The notes below the pieces were generated by a model that ran no database searches, was not told the DNA's origin, and saw nothing but the letters and a program-made list of their open reading frames with translations. This document shows positions 16,814-23,829 of a DNA stretch of 36,561 bases, piece by piece. The DNA comes from an uncultured Clostridia bacterium. GTDB taxonomy: Bacteria; Bacillota; Clostridia; Oscillospirales; Ruminococcaceae. Location of the stretch: assembly GCA_944382875.1 (NCBI GenBank), contig CALWNQ010000023.1, positions 1-36,561 on the forward strand, in the 5' to 3' direction. Each line of letters begins with the position of its first letter. The stretch's first letter is position 1. The translations under genes and the position numbers were made by a program.

Positions 16814-16866
16814 CAGCGGATGGGACATTCTGCTAAAATATGAATAAAACGATCCATAAAAAGATC

Positions 16867-16892
16867 GCCGGTTCTGTCCAAACAGAACCGGC
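16867..16892. terminator. Bidirectional intrinsic terminator
   Basis: Perfect 11-bp stem GCCGGTTCTGT / ACAGAACCGGC with loop CCAA. TTTTG(T)TTT follows on the plus strand and an A-rich run precedes, so it can close both the URO-D-like gene and the convergent lipoprotein gene. Confidence 0.85.
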
Positions 16893-16902
16893 GGCTTTTG
16901 TT

Positions 16903-17592
16903 TTACGGATAATAGATGATCTGAGCGTCTACGTTAGCAAAGTCGTTGTCGCTGATCGCGTAGTAGCCATCTGCGTCCTCCGAAACCAACAGTACCAATG
17001 TGACGTCGTCGAGCAGTGTGATCTGGTCTACATATTTTTCGCAGATATCCAGCGCACCTTGGGCATATCCTTTGTAAAAGTCGGCGTCCGAAACTTCATC
17101 ATACAGTCCGGCGTTCAGCCCGTTTTCCACCTCAGTAATATAGGTGTCAAGTTCGGTTAATGCTGGTGTAAAGATGTCGATGGGCTGGATGGTAACCTCT
17201 ACGTTATAGCCGCTGTCAGTTTTAACTGCATCTTTAACCTGGTAGCTTGCATGCTGGTAAACTTCGCGGTAGAAGTCAACTAAATCGGTTTTAAGCTGAG
17301 GATCCATCTCTTCGGAATTGAAGTAATCGGAAAAACCAATGTAGGAAGCAAAATAACCGGCTTCTACTTCAAGACCACTTTCATAGCTGCTCACACAGTC
17401 ATCTTCTGTGGCTTCGGTGGTAGCCATATAGTCAGCGTATTCACCCTTATAAGTGCAGTCAAGGATGCCTTTGACATATTTGTCGGCTTCAAATTCCATG
17501 CCCAGTAGTTCCGAAAGAGTACCACAGCCTGTCAGCATTAGTGCCGCTGCAAGGAATGCGCCCAAAACCGCTTTCCATCTGTTGTGTTTCAT
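16903..17592 (-). CDS. Uncharacterised lipoprotein
   Basis: 229-residue protein with a lipoprotein signal: positive MKHNRWK, a hydrophobic stretch and lipobox LTGC, so the mature protein starts at Cys23 and is anchored outside the membrane. The rest is acidic and predicted mainly helical, with no catalytic motif I recognise; similar secreted Clostridia proteins often carry DUF numbers only. The start is ATG 17592 with GGAAAGGACG. It begins 28 bases after the rhamnosidase stop, with no terminator between, so it is probably the second gene of that operon and might help capture or sense the same substrate. That link is inference. Confidence 0.8.
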   Translation of the reverse strand: MKHNRWKAVLGAFLAAALMLTGCGTLSELLGMEFEADKYVKGILDCTYKGEYADYMATTEATEDDCVSSYESGLEVEAGYFASYIGFSDYFNSEEMDPQLKTDLVDFYREVYQHASYQVKDAVKTDSGYNVEVTIQPIDIFTPALTELDTYITEVENGLNAGLYDEVSDADFYKGYAQGALDICEKYVDQITLLDDVTLVLLVSEDADGYYAISDNDFANVDAQIIYYP

Positions 17593-17620
17593 AAATATTT
17601 CGTCCTTTCCATCTGTCCTG

Positions 17621-19753
17621 TCATGGTTTTACGCACCATGTAACCTGCTGTTTACCTGATTCTTCTCGCTGCCATCTCACCTGGATGGTGCCGGATGGTG
17701 TGCGGATCGATCCGCGTGCCCAGTCAAGCGCTTTGATATCCGCCGGTTGAATTTCCACATCCAAATATCCTGTGGTATCTGGTTTCTGGCGGATGCCTAA
17801 AATTTCGGTAAAGAGCAGCTCTACCGCGGCGCCGAACATGGGGTGGTCGTGGGAAGCCACACCCTCCCAGGTTTCCCAAAGGGTGGTGGCTCCCACTTCC
17901 ATCATCCGTGCAAAGGAAGCTTCGGTTCGGTCGGTGAGCAGCGAAAAGGCAAGATCAGCCTCGCCAAGATCAAAGAGGGCTTTGAGTAGGAACGGCGTTC
18001 CGAAAATTCCGGTATCCAGGCACCGGGTGCGGCGGTATTTTTCAATCAGACAGGCACCCGTTCGCTCATCTCCCAGTCCAAGCCGCACAGCAAAGGCGTC
18101 GGCGCCGTTTTCTCCCTGACAGAAGCTGCCGGTATCGGGATCAAAAAATTCCCGGAGCAGCGCTTCCTCCGCTTTTTGCAGCCGAAGCGGAATAACAGCA
18201 GGAAGTTCTTCTGTTAATAGAGTTGCCGCTTCTATCGCAGCGCGGAGCCCTTCGATATAAAAACAGGTGTTGACAAAAGCCGGGGGGACTTTTGGTGGTT
18301 CTTTGCTGGGGGGTGTGCACCAGTCGCCCAGGCACCATCCGCCTGCTTCCTCCCGGACAATCAGTCCGTTTTCGCTACGGCTGTCCATATAGTCAAGCCA
18401 GCGGAGAATGGCGGAGAAACTCCGGCGCAGCAGGGAAAGATCGCCTTTGATCCGGTACATTGTCATTGGTACAAGAAAGACAGCGCCGCCCCAGCCGCCG
18501 GGGCCGCCGCCTCCGCCCAGAAACGGTGCTGTGTGTGGAATATGACCGGTTTCCGCTCCCTGACTGTCGAGGATATCTTCCATCCACTTGCGGTAGAGCG
18601 GGGCAGAATCCAACATCAGCAGCGCCGCCCCGGCGGTAAGCTGTCCATCCCCGGTGTATCCAAGCCGTTCTCGGTGCGGGCAGTCGGAAGGAATACAGCC
18701 GTGATAGTTGTTGAGCTGGGTGCGTAAATAGGTTTTATAGAGCCAGTTCAGCACGGGATTGGAACATTCAAATTCTGAGGTTACTGAGATGTCGGTGTGA
18801 ACGACTGCAACATTTTCCGGTTTTGCCGGACCGGAAACGGTAAAATATCGGAATCCGTGCCAGCAGAAATATGGCCGGGCAATATGTGATTTTTCTCCAC
18901 ACAAAAACTTGTCGCTTTGGATCTGTCCCTCGCCGCCGGCTGAGGTGAAATCAAGGGCATTACCGTCTTTTGAGAGCTCTTCGCTGTATCGAACAACAAC
19001 TTCTTTTCCCGGTGCTGCCTCACACAAAAGCTGTACCCACCCGGTGATATTTTCCCCACAGTCGTAAAGAGCGGCGCCATCCGGCGTTTCGCCGATCTGC
19101 TTGGGCAGGATGGTGCGGATAATTCGGTCGGGCGGAAAATCCTGTTCCATCAAGCGGGTTTCGGGTGCGTGGGTTGGAAATGCAGGCTTCCACCCATCAG
19201 TCGAAGCATCGGGCAAAGACCAGCCTTCCAGTTTTTCTGCGAGGGAGAGGTCGTGCGTCTCCCCATAAAACAGGTTGTTTTCCAGTACTTCACTTTCCCG
19301 CCACAGCGTTTCCGGGTCACTTTCAATTCGAATTTCGCTGCCATCTTCTTCCCGAATAATCAGCTCATATCGCAGCATCGGGTTCCCGAACAGGAATTCC
19401 CCTTCCGCTGTTCGCCGGTACTGGTGGTACCAGCCATTTCCAAGGCGGACACACAGTGCGTTTTTGCCTTCTTGCAGCAATGGAAGGATGTCATAGGTCA
19501 GGTAATAAGTTCGGAAACCGGCGCGTTCTTCCCATACGGGATAACTTGTGCGGCATCCTAAAACAGAATGATAATTGCTGACAGCCGGAACACATTCAAA
19601 ATCGTCGGCTTGTTTTCCGTTGATATACAGTCGGAAAAATCCCAGCCCACAGATTTGAAGCTGTGCGGAAACCGGATGTTTTATTTGGAACTCCCGGCGA
19701 AATAACGGTGCTTCACAATATGGATCTCCCTGAATCCAATGTATATTCTCCAT
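17621..19753 (-). CDS. GH78 alpha-L-rhamnosidase, cytosolic
   Basis: Inverting glycosidase that removes terminal alpha-L-rhamnose from rhamnogalacturonan, flavonoid glycosides or other glycans. The 710-residue protein has an N-terminal beta domain (about 1-200), the Bac_rhamnosid domain, an (alpha/alpha)6 barrel (about 330-650) and a C-terminal beta domain. Active-site blocks are DCPHRERLGYTGD (357-369) with candidate general acid Glu362 and GATTLWETWEG (621-631) with a candidate catalytic base at Glu627/Glu630. There is a Gly-rich insert at 413-423. No signal peptide. The start is ATG 19753 with AGGAGAAGC. A lipoprotein gene follows in the same unit. Rhamnose catabolic genes are not in the window. 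Confidence 0.93.
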   Translation of the reverse strand: MENIHWIQGDPYCEAPLFRREFQIKHPVSAQLQICGLGFFRLYINGKQADDFECVPAVSNYHSVLGCRTSYPVWEERAGFRTYYLTYDILPLLQEGKNALCVRLGNGWYHQYRRTAEGEFLFGNPMLRYELIIREEDGSEIRIESDPETLWRESEVLENNLFYGETHDLSLAEKLEGWSLPDASTDGWKPAFPTHAPETRLMEQDFPPDRIIRTILPKQIGETPDGAALYDCGENITGWVQLLCEAAPGKEVVVRYSEELSKDGNALDFTSAGGEGQIQSDKFLCGEKSHIARPYFCWHGFRYFTVSGPAKPENVAVVHTDISVTSEFECSNPVLNWLYKTYLRTQLNNYHGCIPSDCPHRERLGYTGDGQLTAGAALLMLDSAPLYRKWMEDILDSQGAETGHIPHTAPFLGGGGGPGGWGGAVFLVPMTMYRIKGDLSLLRRSFSAILRWLDYMDSRSENGLIVREEAGGWCLGDWCTPPSKEPPKVPPAFVNTCFYIEGLRAAIEAATLLTEELPAVIPLRLQKAEEALLREFFDPDTGSFCQGENGADAFAVRLGLGDERTGACLIEKYRRTRCLDTGIFGTPFLLKALFDLGEADLAFSLLTDRTEASFARMMEVGATTLWETWEGVASHDHPMFGAAVELLFTEILGIRQKPDTTGYLDVEIQPADIKALDWARGSIRTPSGTIQVRWQREESGKQQVTWCVKP

Positions 19754-19815
19754 AAGCTTCTCCTGTTGCCGGGCATGGAAGCACCGGCGTCTGAAATATG
19801 ATGGACTTTAAGAAT

Positions 19816-19844
19816 ATTGTACTTATTTCAACAAAAAAAGTCAA
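19816..19844 (-). promoter_or_regulatory. Promoter of GH78 gene
   Basis: Minus strand: TTGACT (19839-19844), 17 bp, TACAAT (19816-19821), about 60 bases upstream of the start codon. Confidence 0.7.
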
Positions 19845-19902
19845 GAAGGACGAAATATTTTTTGTGAAAAAACATCCTGGTTTAAGGTAGTTTCTGCTTC
19901 GT

Positions 19903-19945
19903 TTTGGATAAAAAAACGGAAGCGATTGGACGAATTTTATCCAAA
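19903..19945. repeat. 11-bp inverted repeat between GH78 and guaB
   Basis: TTTGGATAAAA (19903-19913) and its exact reverse complement TTTTATCCAAA (19935-19945), 21 bases apart, centre-to-centre 32 bp (about three helical turns). It lies in the 396-bp gap 19754-20149 that otherwise holds the GH78 promoter, the guaB promoter and leader. It could be a looping operator for GH78 or a hairpin; no regulator can be assigned. Confidence 0.5.
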
Positions 19946-20000
19946 TATAAGAAAAGCGCTGGAATCCGGCCGGAATCTGCCTGTTTTGGCGGGATGCGTC

Positions 20001-20029
20001 TTGACAATGCCAGAAAGTTATAGTAAACT
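20001..20029 (+). promoter_or_regulatory. guaB promoter
   Basis: Consensus TTGACA (20001-20006), 17 bp, TAAACT (20024-20029). Predicted transcription start about 20036. Confidence 0.7.
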
Positions 20030-20040
20030 GATAATATTCA

Positions 20041-20088
20041 AACCATGTAAAACGCCGCCGTCATTTGCTGATGCGGTGTTTTATGGTT
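20041..20088 (+). promoter_or_regulatory. Long hairpin at the 5' end of the guaB leader
   Basis: AACCAT (20041-20046) pairs with ATGGTT (20083-20088), and AAAACGCCGC (20049-20058) pairs with GCGGTGTTTT (20073-20082) with one G-U; only GT 20047-20048 bulges. The loop can add four more pairs. It begins within a few bases of the predicted transcript start and ends about 60 nt before the guaB start codon. There is no U tract, so it is not a simple terminator; it may stabilise the mRNA or act in regulation. Confidence 0.6.
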
Positions 20089-20149
20089 ATATTGGGTAAA
20101 ATCTGTGATCCGCCGTTTCACCAGAGTTTACAGAAAAGGGGTATTGACA

Positions 20150-21658
20150 ATGGCTTTCTATTTTGAAGAACCGTCCCATACTTTCAGCGAGTACCTTCTT
20201 GTTCCGGGTTATTCCTCGGCAGAATGTATCCCCAGCAACGTTTCTCTCCGCACGCCGCTGGTTAAGTTCAAAAAGGGCGAAGAATCTGCAATCTATATGA
20301 ATATCCCGCTGACATCTGCCATCATGCAGTCGGTTTCGGACGACAAAATGGCGGTCGCGCTGGCACGCGAAGGCGGCATCTCTTTTATTTATGGCTCCCA
20401 GTCCATTGAAAGCGAAGCAGCTATGGTTGCTCGTGCGAAAGCTTATAAAGCCGGCTTTGTTGTTAGCGATTCCAACATTACTCCAGAGAAAACATTGGCT
20501 GATATTCTCGCTCTGAAAGAGAAGACTGGTCACTCCACCGTTGCAGTTACCGATGACGGAACCGCAAACGGCAAGCTGATGGGCATTGTCACCAGTCGTG
20601 ATTACCGCGTGAGTCGGATGTCTACCGATATCAAAGTCAGTGAGTTTATGACCCCGTTTGAAAAGCTCATCTATGCTCCCAAGGGCACTACGCTGAAGGA
20701 AGCCAATGATATTATCTGGGAGAACAAGCTGAACTCTCTTCCTATTGTGGACGAGGATGGGCACCTGCTTTATATGGTTTTCCGGAAAGACTACTCTTCC
20801 CATAAGGAAAACCCGTTGGAATTGCTTGATGACCACAAGCGTTATGTCGTTGGGGCAGGCGTCAACACCCGCGACTATGAGGAACGCATCCCCGCGCTGG
20901 TTGAGGCGGGCGCCGATGTCCTCTGCATCGACTCTTCAGAGGGATATTCCGAATGGCAGAAGCGCACCCTTGCTTTTGTCCGTGAAAAATATGGCGATTC
21001 GGTTAAGATCGGTGCCGGCAATGTGGTGGACAAGGATGGGTTCCGCTTCCTTGCCGACTGCGGCGCGGATTTTGTCAAGGTTGGCATCGGCGGTGGTTCC
21101 ATCTGTATCACCCGTGAGCAGAAGGGCATCGGCCGCGGACAGGCTACCGCGCTGATCGAGGTTGCCAAAGCTCGTGACGAATATTTCGAGGAAACCGGTG
21201 TCTATGTTCCGATCTGCTCCGACGGCGGTATGGTTTATGACCACCATATCACACTCGCGCTGGCAATGGGAGCTGACTTCCTGATGCTCGGCCGATACTT
21301 TGCCCGCTTTGACGAAAGCCCCACCAATATTGTCAACATCAACGGCAGCTATATGAAGGAATACTGGGGCGAAGGTTCCTCCCGTGCCCGCAACTGGCAG
21401 CGCTACGATCTGGGCGGCGCGGCCAAGCTTTCGTTCGAAGAGGGTGTTGATTCCTACGTTCCCTATGCCGGCAGCCTGCATGACAATGTCACCCTGTCGC
21501 TGAGCAAAGTCCGCTCCACCATGTGCAACTGCGGCGCTATCACTATCCCCGAACTTCAGAAAAAAGCGAAGCTTACACTGGTTTCTGCTACCAGTATCAT
21601 TGAAGGCGGTGCGCACGACGTTGTCCTCAAAGACAGTTCTGCTGCTAAAGTGAAATAA
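20150..21658 (+). CDS. guaB: IMP dehydrogenase, Tritrichomonas-like type
   Basis: Oxidises IMP to XMP with NAD+, the committed step to guanine nucleotides, in the cytosol. The 502-residue protein has a TIM barrel interrupted by a tandem CBS domain (about 113-213). The catalytic loop reads [12 protein letters not shown] with Cys319, and the mobile flap reads NWQRYDLGG with Arg418 and Tyr419; these residue numbers coincide with those known for the T. foetus enzyme. [11 protein letters not shown] (261-271) and EGGAHDV near the C-terminus are also shared with that type, whereas common bacterial GuaB has GPGSICTTR. The start is ATG 20150, ten bases after AAAGGGG; upstream in-frame ATG 20105 lacks a ribosome binding site. 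Monocistronic, with a strong terminator. Confidence 0.95.
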   Translation: MAFYFEEPSHTFSEYLLVPGYSSAECIPSNVSLRTPLVKFKKGEESAIYMNIPLTSAIMQSVSDDKMAVALAREGGISFIYGSQSIESEAAMVARAKAYKAGFVVSDSNITPEKTLADILALKEKTGHSTVAVTDDGTANGKLMGIVTSRDYRVSRMSTDIKVSEFMTPFEKLIYAPKGTTLKEANDIIWENKLNSLPIVDEDGHLLYMVFRKDYSSHKENPLELLDDHKRYVVGAGVNTRDYEERIPALVEAGADVLCIDSSEGYSEWQKRTLAFVREKYGDSVKIGAGNVVDKDGFRFLADCGADFVKVGIGGGSICITREQKGIGRGQATALIEVAKARDEYFEETGVYVPICSDGGMVYDHHITLALAMGADFLMLGRYFARFDESPTNIVNINGSYMKEYWGEGSSRARNWQRYDLGGAAKLSFEEGVDSYVPYAGSLHDNVTLSLSKVRSTMCNCGAITIPELQKKAKLTLVSATSIIEGGAHDVVLKDSSAAKVK

Positions 21659-21663
21659 TTTTT

Positions 21664-21700
21664 AAGGTTCTTTTCCGATTATACGGAAAAGAACCTTTTT
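21664..21700 (+). terminator. guaB intrinsic terminator
   Basis: Perfect 14-bp stem (21664-21677 with 21684-21697), loop ATTATA, then a T run to 21700. Confidence 0.92.
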
Positions 21701-21731
21701 CTGTATGAAATGGCAGATTTTGAAAATCCTA

Positions 21732-21760
21732 TTGACAAAAGATGAAAAATCGCCTATTAT
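21732..21760 (+). promoter_or_regulatory. Promoter of riboswitch-oadB-like operon
   Basis: TTGACA (21732-21737), 17 bp, TATTAT (21755-21760). Transcription should start near 21767, six bases before the riboswitch core. Confidence 0.8.
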
Positions 21761-21772
21761 AATAAGTACAAC

Positions 21773-21870
21773 AAAAGGGAGTAGCTGGCAGCGTGGATGC
21801 TGCGGTTCGGTGCGCCATCCCGATTTTATATCCGCACCGGTCTTAAGGATTTTCCGACAGCAAGACTTTT
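21773..21870 (+). ncRNA. yybP-ykoY (Mn2+) riboswitch aptamer
   Basis: The two conserved strands of the yybP-ykoY four-way junction are present at the right ends of a 98-nt element. AAAAG-GGAGTAGC (21773-21785) and AGCAAGA-CTTTT (21859-21870) form P1 (AAAAG with CTTTT) with the near-invariant loops GGAGUAGC and GCAAGA, where the metals bind in known structures. Inside are GCAGC/GCTGC (21788-21792 with 21799-21803), CGGTGCG/CGCACCG (21808-21814 with 21833-21839) and a short GTC..GAC hairpin next to GCAAGA. The family senses Mn2+ and turns genes on. A sodium riboswitch was considered because of the downstream gene, but the loop sequences fit yybP-ykoY. Confidence 0.82.
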
Positions 21871-21905
21871 ATTGTGGCGGTTTTGCCATAATAAAAGTCT
21901 TTTTT
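21862..21905 (+). terminator. Riboswitch-controlled intrinsic terminator
   Basis: 17-bp stem (21862-21878 with 21885-21901, one G-U), loop GGTTTT, then Ts to 21905. Its 5' arm reuses AAGACTTTT, the 3' strand of riboswitch P1, so aptamer and terminator exclude each other: ligand-bound P1 should allow read-through, the ON logic of yybP-ykoY. Confidence 0.88.
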
Positions 21906-21943
21906 ATGCCGGTTTCTCCCAAAAATCGAAAGGAATGAACAAC

Positions 21944-23080
21944 ATGCAGCAAATCCTGGCACTCTTTGAGAATGTCATCCAGGTAAACTGGCAGATGGTG
22001 GTTATGTGGGTGATCGGTGGTATTCTGATTTATCTCGGCATTCGCAAAAAAATGGAGCCTACTCTGCTTATCCCGATGGGATTCGGCGCGATTCTCGTGA
22101 ATCTTCCCAACTCCGGCGCTGTGACACAGGGTGGCGAAATTGGTCCGATTGATGTCCTGTTTAACGCCGGTATCGCAAATGAACTGTTTCCGCTTCTTCT
22201 CTTTATCGGTATTGGTGCGATGATCGACTTTGCGCCGCTTCTGTCCAATCCCAAGATGATGCTTTTTGGCGGCGCGGCCCAGTTCGGCATCTTCTTTACC
22301 CTGAGTATGGCAAGTCTGTTTGGCTTTGAACTCAAAGATGCGGCTTCGATTGCCATTATCGGTGCGGCGGATGGCCCAACCTCTATCTTTGTGGCAAATA
22401 CCCTTGGTTCCAATTATGTTGGCGCGATTGTGGTTGCTGCGTATTCCTATATGGCGCTGGTGCCTATTGTCCAGCCGCCTGTGATCCGCCTGATTACTAC
22501 CAAAAAGGAACGCATGATCCGGATGCCGTATCGCCAGAAACCGGTGAGCAAAACTGCCAAGATTTTGTTCCCCATTTTAATTACTATGGTAGCCGGATTG
22601 GTTTCTCCGAAATCCGTGGCGTTGGTTGGCTTTTTGATGTTTGGTAACCTTATTCGTGAATGCGGTGTGCTGGATTCTCTTTCCGAAACCGCGCAGAACG
22701 CCCTTGCAAACCTGGTAACTATTCTGCTTGGCTTTACCATTTCTACGAAAATGCAGGCGGAATCCTTCCTGGCTTGGCAGACCATTCTGATTATGGCGCT
22801 CGGACTTGTCGCTTTTATCTTTGATACGGTAGGCGGTGTTCTGTTTGCCAAGATTCTGAACCTCTTTACCCCGCACAATAAAGTCAATCCGATGATCGGT
22901 GCAGCTGGTATTTCTGCTTTCCCGATGTCTGCCCGTGTCATCAATCGCATGGGCTTGGAGGAGGACCCCGAAAACTTCCTGCTCATGCATGCGGTTGGTG
23001 CCAATGTTTCCGGCCAGATTGCTTCCGTTATCGCTGGCGGCTTGGTTTTGACGCTCGTTACAAGACTGATGGGCGCTTAA
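21944..23080 (+). CDS. Sodium ion-translocating decarboxylase beta-subunit-like membrane protein (orphan)
   Basis: 378-residue multi-spanning membrane protein of the OadB/GcdB/MmdB family. In full complexes this subunit couples decarboxylation of carboxybiotin to export of Na+. It keeps the key motif GAADGPTSIFV (140-150; Asp143 corresponds to the essential Asp203 of Klebsiella OadB), the LMFGNLIRECGV block and NPMIGAAGISAFPMSARV near the end. The start is ATG 21944, nine bases after AGGA; ATG 21935 is too close to that site. Neither an alpha (carboxyltransferase) nor a biotin carrier gene is in the window. Only a 44-residue gamma-like protein follows. Because expression is under a Mn2+-type riboswitch, a role in Na+-linked metal homeostasis is worth considering. 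Confidence 0.9.
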   Translation: MQQILALFENVIQVNWQMVVMWVIGGILIYLGIRKKMEPTLLIPMGFGAILVNLPNSGAVTQGGEIGPIDVLFNAGIANELFPLLLFIGIGAMIDFAPLLSNPKMMLFGGAAQFGIFFTLSMASLFGFELKDAASIAIIGAADGPTSIFVANTLGSNYVGAIVVAAYSYMALVPIVQPPVIRLITTKKERMIRMPYRQKPVSKTAKILFPILITMVAGLVSPKSVALVGFLMFGNLIRECGVLDSLSETAQNALANLVTILLGFTISTKMQAESFLAWQTILIMALGLVAFIFDTVGGVLFAKILNLFTPHNKVNPMIGAAGISAFPMSARVINRMGLEEDPENFLLMHAVGANVSGQIASVIAGGLVLTLVTRLMGA

Positions 23081-23096
23081 GAAAGGATGGTATAGG

Positions 23097-23231
23097 ATGT
23101 CAATTGATGTTGCAGCCTTTTTAAGCTCACTGAGCATTATGGGAATCGGGATGCTGGGTATTTTCATCGTTGTGGCTGTGTTGATCGGTGCAATGGTGCT
23201 GCTCACAAACATTTTCCCGGAAAAGAAATAA
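23097..23231 (+). CDS. 44-residue single-helix membrane protein, OadG-like minimal gamma subunit
   Basis: A short gene starting at ATG 23097, 16 bases after the beta-subunit stop, with AAAGGATGG and TAGG upstream as ribosome binding site. It encodes MSIDVAAFLSSLSIMGIGML, then a continuous hydrophobic helix (to about residue 39) and the tail PEKK. The SLSIMGIGMLGIF region resembles the start of OadG gamma subunits, which have one N-terminal membrane helix and a soluble metal-binding tail; here the tail is absent. It probably assembles with the preceding membrane protein. The start and stop fit exactly between that gene and a terminator. Confidence 0.82.
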   Translation: MSIDVAAFLSSLSIMGIGMLGIFIVVAVLIGAMVLLTNIFPEKK

Positions 23232-23245
23232 TCTGATTCAAAATA

Positions 23246-23286
23246 AAAGCCGCTTGTTCCCATTGACGGGAGCAGGCGGTTTTTTG
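23246..23286. terminator. Bidirectional intrinsic terminator
   Basis: Stem of about 15 bp (23246-23261 with 23268-23283, some G-U pairs) around loop ATTGAC, followed by Ts on the plus strand and flanked by AAATAAAA on the other side. It closes the oadB-like operon and the convergent Imm5-like gene. Confidence 0.85.
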
Positions 23287-23292
23287 CATAAA

Positions 23293-23817
23293 TTAGCAAT
23301 TCCAGTTGATTTTGGCCGGGTGCGGCTCGTTTGGAACGGCGGCTTTTTCCAGGGAGGAAAGAGCCCTTTGCAGTTCTTCAGAGGCTGCGCGGTCATATTC
23401 TTCCTGTTTTGCCAAAAGTCCCAGTTTGCTGTAGGAAATTGCAGCTGCACCGTAAAAAAGAAATCCCAGTGAGGAAGTTGGGGTTCGAATCACCGCACAG
23501 GCGGTGGCAATCGCGCGGGCGGCAGCCTGCGCTGCAGGAGAGGCTGTGAAAAGCTCCCGTGCGATTTGGGTGGCTTCGTTTAAAGCAGGGCGGATCTCCA
23601 TTTTGTTGTCTTCGAGATAGGCAAAACAGCGCTGAATGATTTCGTTAAAACGGTTGTCCTCCGGAAATTCTGTCTGGAATATCGGGAGATACATTTTTTC
23701 TGCATAGGATATGGACCAATGCGATAGTGTATATGCACTCTGTGTTTCCAGGAGGCGCATCAGCGCTTCACATTCCGGGGAATGGATATCTCCCAACATT
23801 TTTCGCAGTTTTGGCAT
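23293..23817 (-). CDS. Imm5-like putative immunity protein
   Basis: 174-residue, mostly helical cytosolic protein without signal or membrane segment. Its pattern (N-terminal LGDIHSPECEALMRLLETQS, central AAARAIATACAVIRTPTSSLGFLFYGAAAISYSKLG, C-terminal ELQRALSSL) resembles the Imm5 family, whose members are predicted immunity proteins for polymorphic toxins and are also widespread as solitary genes. No toxin is adjacent. The start is ATG 23817 with AAGGAGGGACC. It starts 12 bases after the exonuclease stop, so the two form an operon. Confidence 0.6.
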   Translation of the reverse strand: MPKLRKMLGDIHSPECEALMRLLETQSAYTLSHWSISYAEKMYLPIFQTEFPEDNRFNEIIQRCFAYLEDNKMEIRPALNEATQIARELFTASPAAQAAARAIATACAVIRTPTSSLGFLFYGAAAISYSKLGLLAKQEEYDRAASEELQRALSSLEKAAVPNEPHPAKINWNC

Positions 23818-23829
23818 GCCGGTCCCTCC

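Noticed and set aside
21773-21870. Leader read as a Na+ riboswitch because of the sodium-pump gene
   Set aside because: The paired loops GGAGTAGC and GCAAGA with a pairing P1 fit yybP-ykoY; I cannot exclude the alternative without a covariance search.
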